Source: Acidobacteriaceae bacterium (GTDB lineage Bacteria > Acidobacteriota > Vicinamibacteria > Vicinamibacterales > CAVVIG01). Taken from it: a DNA stretch of 5,272 bases. Below the pieces are notes generated by a model. That model ran no database searches and had not been told where the DNA came from. It saw nothing but the letters and a program-made list of their open reading frames with translations. Position numbers and translations under genes: made by a program. The DNA lies in NCBI GenBank assembly GCA_031274845.1, contig JAISPN010000088.1:1-5272 (forward strand), in the 5' to 3' direction. Of this stretch, positions 1-5,272 are shown piece after piece; position 1 is the stretch's first letter, and every line of letters starts with the position of its first letter.

Positions 1-180
1 GAGGAAGACGTCGGTGTCGCTCGGGCTACTTTTCGGCTGGAGCCACTGACCATCGGCGAGGATGTCGTCGACGGCAAAGGAGTAGATCGCCTCGTCGGTT
101 TCGAGGTCGAGATTCCGGAGCCCGAAGAAGAGTGGAAGACAGAAGAGGACGAGAACGAGAGCCAGCCAGAGCCGGCTCAC
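1..180 (-). CDS. N-terminal part of a GT39 (ArnT/PMT-like) membrane glycosyltransferase, cut by the window edge
   Basis: Sixty codons are visible, starting at a GTG and still open at base 1. Seen: residues 3-20 form a hydrophobic segment rich in Leu, Val and Phe, which acts as signal anchor or first membrane helix. It is followed by GLRNLDLETDEAIYS (residues 20-34) and a polar stretch with GQWLQP. Known of the family: GT-C fold enzymes of the ArnT/dolichyl-phosphate-mannose transferase group begin with one membrane helix followed by an acidic Asp-Glu motif in the first periplasmic loop, which carries the catalytic acidic residue; D29-E30 fits. These enzymes move a sugar from a polyprenyl-phosphate donor to lipid A, protein or another envelope acceptor. 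The GTG start is supported by an AAGGA Shine-Dalgarno at 187-191 with a 6-base spacer, and it lies 2 bases after the stop of the upstream methyltransferase, so the two are probably co-translated. The acceptor cannot be judged from this fragment. The ORF is absent from simple ORF calls because it is open-ended. Confidence 0.75.
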   Translation of the reverse strand, partial: MSRLWLALVLVLFCLPLFFGLRNLDLETDEAIYSFAVDDILADGQWLQPKSSPSDTDVFL

Positions 181-182
181 TC

Positions 183-884
183 TCAGTCCTTGATGCAAGT
201 GACGAGCGACCAGATCCGCGGCACGTTCACCTTCTCAATCGAGATCGGTGTGAGCGCCGCCTGCGCCAAAAAAGCGGGCAGATCCAGATCCGACTTGAAG
301 CCGATGTGCACGGTGAACGGCGAGATCGCCCGCTCGATCGAGGCAAGCAACGCGTTGGAGCTGCGGAAATGATTCAGCAGGATGATTTTTCCGCCGGGAC
401 GGCAGACGCGGTGCATCTCGCGAACGACCGCGACCGGATCGGGCACGACGCTGATGAGATACGGCGCGTAGACGATGTCGAAGGAACCGTCGGAGAACTT
501 GATGTCCGCCGCATCCATTTCAAGCAGGCGGACGTTTTCAATTCCATTGCGGGCGACGCGTTCGCGCGCCTTCTCGAGCATCGACGCCGACAGGTCGATG
601 CCGGTAACGGTGCAATCGCGCGGATAAAGCGTCGTGTTGATGCCGGTGCCTACCCCGACTTCGAGAATGCGGTCGCCCGACTGAATGCCCATGCGCTTCA
701 GCGCCTGCAGGCGTCCGGTGTGCAGCGTGGGTCCGAAGACGAAATCGTACGCCCAGGCAAGGTTTTCGTAGACCTTCGCGACGAAATCGTTCTCGACCGC
801 CGTCACCGACAAGGCACGCGTGGCGGCGTCCGACCCGTTCACCTTCTCTGTATCTGGCGCAGAGTTCGGGGGAAAAAGCGACAT
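183..884 (-). CDS. Class I SAM-dependent methyltransferase, PmtA-like (phosphatidylethanolamine N-methyltransferase type)
   Basis: A 233-residue cytosolic or membrane-peripheral Rossmann methyltransferase. Seen: a ragged polar N-terminus (1-30); a YENLAWAYDFVFGPTLHTGR block (39-58); the SAM-binding motif I ILEVGVGTGIN (73-83); an acidic residue closing strand 2 in GIDLS (D97), which binds the SAM ribose; MDAADIKF (123-130); a DIVYAPYLISVVPDP segment (136-150); and HRVCRPGGKIILLNH (158-172). Known: the Tyr/Asp-Phe-Val-Phe-Gly-Pro block before motif I, the V-P-D-P segment and the L-x-N-H strand are typical of Rhodobacter-type PmtA, a soluble enzyme that methylates phosphatidylethanolamine towards phosphatidylcholine. 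UbiE/MenG-type or other Methyltransf_11 proteins are the alternative. The ATG at 884 has only a weak GAG upstream. The gene lies 29 bases after the methionine-cycle fusion gene and 2 bases before the glycosyltransferase, consistent with an operon. I am sure of the fold and moderately sure of the phospholipid substrate. Confidence 0.85.
   Translation of the reverse strand: MSLFPPNSAPDTEKVNGSDAATRALSVTAVENDFVAKVYENLAWAYDFVFGPTLHTGRLQALKRMGIQSGDRILEVGVGTGINTTLYPRDCTVTGIDLSASMLEKARERVARNGIENVRLLEMDAADIKFSDGSFDIVYAPYLISVVPDPVAVVREMHRVCRPGGKIILLNHFRSSNALLASIERAISPFTVHIGFKSDLDLPAFLAQAALTPISIEKVNVPRIWSLVTCIKD
187..191 (-). promoter_or_regulatory. Shine-Dalgarno of the GT39-like gene
   Basis: The minus strand reads AAGGA, then six bases, then GTG at 180-178. 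The site lies inside the last codons of the upstream methyltransferase gene, so translation of the glycosyltransferase is likely coupled to it. It decides the GTG start of the partial gene. Confidence 0.65.
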
Positions 885-913
885 GTAGACTCAGCGACTA
901 TACATCCTGAACC

Positions 914-2770
914 TCAGCGAAGTCCATCAACGACCGCCAAAGCCAGGTCGATATTCCCTGCGTGCGTCGACACTTGCACGCCGTGCACCATCTTCCGCAG
1001 TGTCAACGCCATGTCTCGCGCAATCGCCACACCTTCCGCCGCCGCTTCGTCCTGCCCATCGGCGCGCCGCATGCGGTCGAGGACCTGATCCGGCACGTGC
1101 GTCCCGGGCACTTCGTTGGCGATAAACTCGGCGTTCCGCGCGCTTTCAAACGGAAAGACGCCGGCGATGATCGGCAGCTTCGCGTGCTCGATCCGCTTCA
1201 ACAGCCGCTCGAACCGATCGAGATCGAAAATCGGCCGCGTCAGCACCAGTTCGGCGCCGGCGTCGACCTTGTAGTCGAAGCGGCGCAGCTCCTCGTCGAG
1301 ATTGGCCGCCGACGGATTGAGCGACACGCCGATGTGAAACCCGGTCGGCGCGCCAATCTGCTGGCCGCCAACGTCCGAGCCGTGATTGAGGCGCGCGACG
1401 ACATTGGTGAGGCCGATCGAATCGACGTCGAACACGGCGGTGGCATCCGGATAATCGCCGACGCGTCCCGGGTCGCCGGTAATCAGCAACAGGTTCCGCA
1501 CGCCCATCGCGTGCGCCCCGAGCAAGTCCGACTGAATCCCCAGCAGATTCCGATCGCGGCAGGAGTAGTGCAACAGCGTCTCGATCCCCGCCTGCTGCTC
1601 GACGAGCACCGCCAGCGACAACGCGCTCAGCCGCGCGCCGGCGCGCAGGCCGTCGGGGATATTCACGAAGTCGATGCCGTAGCGCGCCAACTCGCGCGCG
1701 CGCTGGATGGCCGGTTCCGCCTCGAAGCCGCGCGGCGGAATCAACTCGACGCCAAGAACAAATGTGCCACGCGCCAACTCGCGCGCCAGCCGCGACTTCT
1801 GCTCGCGCGGAATCGGCGGCATCAGCACGGAGGCGTGCGCGCGCGGGGGTCCGGCCTGAACCGGACGCGCTTCCGCCGCAGCAGTACTCGCGCCGCTTGG
1901 CGCCGAGGCGCGAATCGCCGCCTTGATCTGCCGAATGTGCTCGGGCGTCGTCCCGCAGCAGCCGCCGACGACGCGCACGTTGTGCATCATGAAGCGGCGC
2001 GCATACGACGCCATGTACTCCGGCGAGCAGAGATAGATGTTGCGTCCTTCGACGTCGCGCGGTTTACCGGCGTTTGGCTGCGCCGAGAGCGGCCGCGACG
2101 TCACCGCTTCCATCCGCTCGATCGTGTCGAGCATCGGCGCCGGACCGACGGCGCAGTTGACGCCGATGAGTGTCGCGCCGCGGCGCTCCAACTCTGGCGC
2201 AAACCGTTCCGGCGGCGTGCCGTCCAGCGTGTTGCCATCTTCCTCGGTCGTCATCTGCGCGACGATCGGCAAATCGGAGATACTGCGCACCGCGTCAATC
2301 GCCGCGCCGATCTCGTTCAGATCGCGAAAGGTTTCGAGGATGAACAGATCGACGCCACCTTCGACGAGCGCGTGCGCCTGCTCGAGAAAATAGGCGCGCG
2401 CCTCATCAACCCCTGTTTTTCCCCACGGCTCGATGCGGATACCAAGCGGACCGATCGCCCCGGCGACAAAAGCGCGGTTGCCCGCCGCCTGACGCGCAAT
2501 GCGCGCGCCCGCGACGTTGATGTCGTGCAGCGAATCGGCAAGACCAAACGTGCTCAGCTTGATGCGGTTTGCGCCAAACGTGTTGGTCTCGATGATGTCG
2601 GCGCCGGCGCGGATGTACTCCTGATGGACGTCCTGCACGAGCGCCGGCTGCGTCAGGTTCATCGCATCGAAGCTCTTGTTGATGAACACGCCGCGCGTGT
2701 ACAGCATCGTCCCCATGGCGCCGTCACAGACGAGGACGCGGTCGGCGATGGCTTCAAGAAATGTCGTCAT
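914..2770 (-). CDS. Bifunctional homocysteine S-methyltransferase / 5,10-methylenetetrahydrofolate reductase (YitJ-type fusion)
   Basis: A 618-residue cytosolic two-domain enzyme of the methionine cycle. The N-terminal domain (about 1-290) is a homocysteine S-methyltransferase barrel: VLVCDGAMGTML (12-23), ETNTFGANR (61-69), and the zinc thiolates C206 in GVNCAVGP and C271-C272 in GGCCGT. An Ala/Pro-rich linker (about 285-320) leads to a MetF-type flavin barrel (about 330-618): VELIPPRG (341-348) with E342 as the likely general acid, SCRDRN (403-408), LLITGDP (427-433) and LVLTRPIFDLDRF (508-520). There is no cobalamin-binding or pterin-binding domain as in MetH. Length matches the Bacillus YitJ class (about 610). 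Expected reactions are reduction of methylene-THF to methyl-THF and methylation of homocysteine; the direct methyl donor of the first domain is not settled by sequence. The frame stays open to a GTG at 2794, but ATG 2770 places MTTFLEAI before the conserved barrel strand and sits 2 bases after the upstream stop, so I prefer it. No strong Shine-Dalgarno is seen, so re-initiation is likely. Oddity: Arg at residue 512, where MetF enzymes usually carry Gln. Confidence 0.93.
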   Translation of the reverse strand: MTTFLEAIADRVLVCDGAMGTMLYTRGVFINKSFDAMNLTQPALVQDVHQEYIRAGADIIETNTFGANRIKLSTFGLADSLHDINVAGARIARQAAGNRAFVAGAIGPLGIRIEPWGKTGVDEARAYFLEQAHALVEGGVDLFILETFRDLNEIGAAIDAVRSISDLPIVAQMTTEEDGNTLDGTPPERFAPELERRGATLIGVNCAVGPAPMLDTIERMEAVTSRPLSAQPNAGKPRDVEGRNIYLCSPEYMASYARRFMMHNVRVVGGCCGTTPEHIRQIKAAIRASAPSGASTAAAEARPVQAGPPRAHASVLMPPIPREQKSRLARELARGTFVLGVELIPPRGFEAEPAIQRARELARYGIDFVNIPDGLRAGARLSALSLAVLVEQQAGIETLLHYSCRDRNLLGIQSDLLGAHAMGVRNLLLITGDPGRVGDYPDATAVFDVDSIGLTNVVARLNHGSDVGGQQIGAPTGFHIGVSLNPSAANLDEELRRFDYKVDAGAELVLTRPIFDLDRFERLLKRIEHAKLPIIAGVFPFESARNAEFIANEVPGTHVPDQVLDRMRRADGQDEAAAEGVAIARDMALTLRKMVHGVQVSTHAGNIDLALAVVDGLR

Positions 2771-2772
2771 CG

Positions 2773-3468
2773 TTATGTGTCGATCCGTTCGCACCGGAAC
2801 GTCTCCGCGTCCACGAGCAGGTAGGACTTCGTGACCAGATCCAACCCGATCGACCGTACGCCCTGACGCACCGAGTCGGTGAACTCATGGTGGTGTCCGA
2901 AGAGATGCAGCTTCGGCCGCATCGCGGTCAGCACTTCATTAATGGCTGTCTTACCCGTATCGATCCGGCGGCCGGCTGGATAAAACGGCCTCGGCGCTTC
3001 GTGCGTCAGAAACACATCAACGCCAGTCAGCGCCTTGCACGCAAGCACCTCGTCTCGCACGAAGTGACGCCGCTTGTCGTCGCGGCTTTTGCCAAGCTTC
3101 ACCTGCGCGCTCGACACGCGGAGGCCACGCGACGGCGGCAGCATCGACGCCGGCGTGTGATACCAGCTCGGCGCAAACGTGCCACCAAGCGCCGCGACCT
3201 TCCACGGGCCGACCTTGTAGACGCGCCCATTCGCCATGTAGTGCAACGTGTCGGACGGCGGATCTCCCGCGACCGCTTTCGCGATCACGTCGAAATCCTC
3301 GTTGTTGCCTTTAATCCAATAGAGCGGCGCGCGCGGCCTGAAGTAGTTCCCCTCATTGCTCGCGATATCGCCAACCTGCACCCACATCGGGATCTCAGGA
3401 TGCCGCGCCATGATCTCCTGCACGAGATCAAACTCGCCGTGGATGTCGCCCAGCGCACCGATCTGCAT
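2773..3468 (-). CDS. Calcineurin-like metallophosphoesterase, Dbr1-like layout
   Basis: A 231-residue protein with no signal peptide or membrane segment, so probably cytosolic. All metal-ligand motifs of the metallophosphoesterase fold are present in order: GDIHG (7-11; D8, H10), VGDIAS (32-37; D34), KGNNE (53-57; N55), THEAP (155-159; H156) and GHHHE (191-195; H192, H194). The usual His after the motif III Asn is Asn here (N56). The family hydrolyses phosphomonoesters or diesters with two metal ions; the substrate cannot be named. The layout recalls the catalytic domain of RNA lariat debranching enzyme Dbr1: GDIHGE at the N-terminus, VYKVGPWKVAALGGTF (83-98), a basic DDKRRHFVR segment before VDVFLTHEAP, then a Gly-Lys loop before the GHHH motif. 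A short-chain serine/threonine-type or YfcE-like phosphodiesterase is the alternative. ATG 3468 is the only usable start, since an in-frame stop lies at 3481-3483. No clear Shine-Dalgarno is seen. The 56-base gap to nuoI holds only weak GC-rich stems and no T-tract. Confidence 0.88.
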   Translation of the reverse strand: MQIGALGDIHGEFDLVQEIMARHPEIPMWVQVGDIASNEGNYFRPRAPLYWIKGNNEDFDVIAKAVAGDPPSDTLHYMANGRVYKVGPWKVAALGGTFAPSWYHTPASMLPPSRGLRVSSAQVKLGKSRDDKRRHFVRDEVLACKALTGVDVFLTHEAPRPFYPAGRRIDTGKTAINEVLTAMRPKLHLFGHHHEFTDSVRQGVRSIGLDLVTKSYLLVDAETFRCERIDT

Positions 3469-3524
3469 GGGATCAAGAAGTCAGTGAAATCAGGCGAGGA
3501 CGGGCCCGCGCAGCCCTGCCGGCC

Positions 3525-3974
3525 TTACCGGCCATTCACCACTGCCGCAGGCGTGGCCGCGGGCACGAGAAGATCGGTCTTGTCCCAGACGAAGTCGTCT
3601 TTGCGGTACACGGCAAGCTCGTAGTCCTTGCCCATGAAGATCGCGCCGACCGGGCACGCTTCCTCGCAGTAGCCGCAAAAGATGCACCGTGTTTTATGAA
3701 TCTGATAAACCGACGCGTATCGGGGCCCTGCCTGCACCGAGCCGTCGTTCTCGGCCGCTTCGAGATAGATCGCGTCGGCGGGACACGCCACCGAACAGAG
3801 CCCGCAGGCGACGCACTTCTCAAGGCCGTTTTCGTCGCGCATCAGCACCTGTTTGCCGCGCCATTTGGGGAACATCGGCACTTTTTCGTCCGGGTAGTTC
3901 ACCGTGATCGGCTTCTTGAACAGGTGCTTGAAGGTGGTGGCAAAGCCTACCAGCAGGGGGCGGATGAGAGCCAT
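3525..3974 (-). CDS. nuoI: NADH-quinone oxidoreductase subunit I (2x 4Fe-4S ferredoxin-type subunit)
   Basis: A 149-residue protein of respiratory complex I. Seen: an amphipathic N-terminus (MALIRPLLVGFATTFKHLF) that in this family lies along the membrane; TVNYPDEKVP (24-33) and FPKWRGKQVL (35-44), both typical of NuoI; and two CxxCxxCxxxCP motifs at C54-C57-C60-C64 and C97-C100-C103-C107. These bind clusters N6a and N6b, which carry electrons from the peripheral NADH arm towards N2 in NuoB. The C-terminal FMGKDYELAVYRKDDFVWDK block is also NuoI-like; the extreme C-terminus is an Ala/Pro/Val tail. The reading frame stays open far upstream (to 5093), but that extension is antisense to the sensor kinase and has no family content. 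ATG 3974 gives the normal NuoI length and has GAGGG at 3977-3981, though with a short 2-base spacer. No other nuo gene is visible on either side, so it is separated from the rest of complex I here and heads a minus-strand gene series. Confidence 0.93.
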   Translation of the reverse strand: MALIRPLLVGFATTFKHLFKKPITVNYPDEKVPMFPKWRGKQVLMRDENGLEKCVACGLCSVACPADAIYLEAAENDGSVQAGPRYASVYQIHKTRCIFCGYCEEACPVGAIFMGKDYELAVYRKDDFVWDKTDLLVPAATPAAVVNGR

Positions 3975-4019
3975 TGCCCTCAGTTTACCCGGGCCGATAA
4001 GATCATGTAAATCCAAGTG
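3975..4019. promoter_or_regulatory. 45-base divergent intergenic region between nuoI and the sensor kinase gene
   Basis: Both start codons face away from this short stretch, so it must hold or overlap the promoters and ribosome sites of both genes. Plus strand: TTGCCC (3974-3979), 18 bases, TAAGAT (3998-4003) is a weak sigma70-like pair, four of six matches each, whose -35 would overlap the nuoI start codon. Minus strand: TTTACA (4011-4006), 18 bases, TAAACT (3987-3982) is also a weak pair; it would start transcription almost at the nuoI ATG. TTTAC (3984-3988) and GTAAA (4007-4011) form a small inverted repeat with an 18-base centre. It is the most AT-rich spot nearby. These matches are short and may be chance; the region assignment is firm, the individual boxes are not. 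Confidence 0.35.
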
Positions 4020-5272
4020 ATGCCCGGCCAGACCCTTCTCTCCGCCGAGCAAGTGCTGCTGACGACGCTGGTGGTCAAGCTTGCCGTCATGGCCGCACTC
4101 GCCACCATGCTGGTGCGTGACCGGCGCTTCCGCCACATCCTCATTTTCGAGCAGCGTGGCTGGCGCGACCGGCTGATCTTCATCCTCGCGCTGGGCCTGC
4201 CGCTCGTGGCCGGGGTCACGGCGCGGCTGCTGCTCAACTACGAGGCGGCGGACCTCACGCTCGAAGGAGCGTTCCTCGCCGGTCTCATCGCCGGTCCGTA
4301 TGCCGGCGCCATCGTCGGGCTCATGGTCGGCTTGCCGCCGCTGGCGAGCGGCGAGATCATCGCGCTCCCCTTCGCCGTGGGATGCGGCTTCGCGGGGGGC
4401 GGACTCCGCGAACTCTGCCCGAAGGAATCGATCTGGCACTTCTCGCCGTTCGTGTTCACGCGCCTGCCGGCCCGCGCCTGGGTCATGCTGCGCGATCGGC
4501 AGATCGACTGGCAGATCATCCTCTTGCTCGTCCCGGTCGCGCTCGAACTGCTCCGTCAGGCGCTCGGACTCCGCTGGAGCACCCATCACCGGCTGTTCTA
4601 TCTTGCGCCCAGTCAGTTCTGGACGATCTTCGTCATCCTCACGGCGACCGTGCTCGCCGTCGCGACGCCGATCAAGATCTGGAACAACGCCCGCATCGAA
4701 CATCGTCTCGAAGAACAGGAGAAGCTGCTGCTCGCCGCGAAGATCGAGGCGCTGGCCAGCCAGATCAGCCCGCACTTCCTGTTCAACACGCTGACCTCGA
4801 TCTCGTCGCTCATCCGCACGCAACCCGACACGGCGCGGATGCTCATCACCAAACTCTCCGGCCTCCTCCGCCGTTTGATGCGCAGCACCGATCACTTCGT
4901 CACGCTGCGCGAGGAGCTCTCCTCGATTGACGAGTACCTCGACATCGAGGCCGTCCGCTTCGGACCGCACCTTTTGGTCGAGAAACAGATCGCCGCCGAC
5001 ACGCTCGACCTCATCGTCCCGAGCATGCTGCTCCAGCCGATCGTCGAGAACTCCATCAAGCACGGGCTTTCGCGTAAAGTGGGGGGCGGACACATCACCA
5101 TTCGCACGGCGCGGCGTTTTGACCGCGCCGTCATCGAAGTCATCGACGACGGGGTCGGGATGAGTCAGGCGCGTCTTGACGAGGCGCTCCGCGGAGGCAT
5201 CGGCTTGAGCAACGTGAACGAACGGCTGCGGACGATCTACGGCGCCGCCTGCGGACTAAAGCTCACGAGCAC
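4020..5272 (+). CDS. LytS/YehU-type sensor histidine kinase (multi-TM sensor, His_kinase and HATPase domains), 3' end beyond window
   Basis: 417 codons are visible and still open at the right edge. Seen: hydrophobic segments at about 9-31, 51-72, 82-104, 110-128, 165-183 and 200-220, indicating an inner-membrane sensor. The LEGAFLAGLIAGPYAGAIVG stretch (81-100) resembles the 5TMR-LYT sensor domain. A short charged helix (224-246) leads to the His_kinase domain: QISPHFLFNTLTSI (248-261) with phospho-acceptor H252 and the family's HFLFN signature, then LREELSSIDEYLDIEAVRF (296-314). The HATPase domain shows the N-box VENSIKHG (342-349, N344), IDDGVGM (375-381) and GGIGLSNVNERL (392-403); only its last strands are missing. 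Such kinases pass phosphate to a response regulator, commonly one with a LytTR DNA-binding domain encoded next door. No GAF domain separates the last membrane helix from H252. The start is ATG 4020, with a possible GTG at 4017; an in-frame stop at 4008-4010 excludes anything longer. No clear Shine-Dalgarno is seen. Confidence 0.9.
   Translation, partial: MPGQTLLSAEQVLLTTLVVKLAVMAALATMLVRDRRFRHILIFEQRGWRDRLIFILALGLPLVAGVTARLLLNYEAADLTLEGAFLAGLIAGPYAGAIVGLMVGLPPLASGEIIALPFAVGCGFAGGGLRELCPKESIWHFSPFVFTRLPARAWVMLRDRQIDWQIILLLVPVALELLRQALGLRWSTHHRLFYLAPSQFWTIFVILTATVLAVATPIKIWNNARIEHRLEEQEKLLLAAKIEALASQISPHFLFNTLTSISSLIRTQPDTARMLITKLSGLLRRLMRSTDHFVTLREELSSIDEYLDIEAVRFGPHLLVEKQIAADTLDLIVPSMLLQPIVENSIKHGLSRKVGGGHITIRTARRFDRAVIEVIDDGVGMSQARLDEALRGGIGLSNVNERLRTIYGAACGLKLTS

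Noticed and set aside
121..160. Purine-rich run on the plus strand (GAAGA-like repeats)
   Set aside because: On the minus strand it is a pyrimidine run made of Leu, Phe and Val codons of the first membrane helix of the GT39-like protein, so coding explains it.
132..1088. 318-codon plus-strand ORF across the methyltransferase and the end of the fusion gene
   Set aside because: It spans two confident minus-strand genes and the gap between them, is Arg-rich, and has no domain signature.
2771..2794. Longer start (GTG 2794) for the fusion gene, overlapping the phosphoesterase
   Set aside because: It would add eight residues (MRTDRHIT) outside the family's N-terminus; ATG 2770, two bases after the upstream stop, fits the homologous start better, though the GTG cannot be fully excluded.
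962..2824. 620-codon plus-strand ORF opposite the methionine-cycle fusion gene
   Set aside because: The protein is Arg/His/Ala/Val-rich without recognisable motifs and mirrors the codon pattern of the real gene on the minus strand. Long antisense ORFs are expected at high GC.
3503..3537. GC-rich short inverted repeats around the nuoI stop codon, possible terminator
   Set aside because: Stems are only 4-5 bp, one overlaps the stop codon, and no T-tract follows on the minus strand. Read-through into the phosphoesterase gene is more likely.
2761..3624. 287-codon plus-strand ORF opposite the metallophosphoesterase
   Set aside because: Arg-rich shadow of a gene whose metal-binding motifs are all on the minus strand.
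4300..4930. Two plus-strand ORFs (4300-4794 and 4382-4930) overlapping the sensor kinase
   Set aside because: Both are in the wrong frames relative to the kinase, are Ser/Arg- or Arg/Ala/Pro-rich, and carry no motifs; the frame starting at 4020 contains H252, N-box and glycine-rich ATPase motifs.
3975..5093. Long minus-strand extension of the nuoI frame, giving a 522-residue ORF
   Set aside because: The extra part is antisense to the sensor kinase, is highly charged and low in complexity (Arg, Glu, Asp, Gln), and shows no domain. The kinase on the plus strand has full motif content, so the extension is a GC-rich shadow; nuoI starts at 3974.

Overview
The window is GC-rich, gene-dense bacterial DNA with no rRNA, tRNA, CRISPR array or mobile element that I can see. 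High GC, heavy G/C use at codon third positions, a stand-alone nuoI, a Rhodobacter-type phospholipid N-methyltransferase and a cobalamin-domain-free homocysteine methyltransferase/MTHFR fusion would fit an Acidobacteriota-like (for example Vicinamibacteria) or similar GC-rich Gram-negative genome. That placement is inference from gene style, not a database result.

Layout: from about 3974 down to base 1 there is a tight minus-strand series of five genes, read right to left. They are nuoI (complex I 4Fe-4S subunit, 3974-3525), a calcineurin-like metallophosphoesterase (3468-2773), a bifunctional homocysteine S-methyltransferase/methylenetetrahydrofolate reductase (2770-914), a PmtA-like SAM-dependent methyltransferase (884-183), and the first 60 codons of a GT39/ArnT-like membrane glycosyltransferase that runs off the left edge (180-1). 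The gaps are 56, 2, 29 and 2 bases, which suggests one transcript with translational coupling at two junctions. On the plus strand, a LytS/YehU-type sensor histidine kinase starts at 4020, diverging from nuoI across only 45 bases, and runs off the right edge in its ATPase domain.

How the genes may work together: the MTHFR half makes 5-methyl-tetrahydrofolate and the other half methylates homocysteine to methionine, which feeds SAM. The next gene is a SAM-dependent methyltransferase whose closest recognisable family makes methylated phosphatidylethanolamine. The gene after it resembles polyprenyl-phosphate-sugar-dependent transferases that decorate envelope lipids or proteins. A one-carbon/envelope-modification theme is therefore plausible for the downstream half. 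nuoI and the phosphoesterase do not obviously belong to it. The sensor kinase is a separate transcription unit, probably paired with a LytTR-type regulator beyond the right edge.

I do not find a clearly new system. The points most worth a second look are the Dbr1-like layout of the phosphoesterase with Asn at the usual catalytic His, the orphan nuoI, an Arg at a normally conserved Gln position in the MTHFR half, and the very short divergent promoter region.
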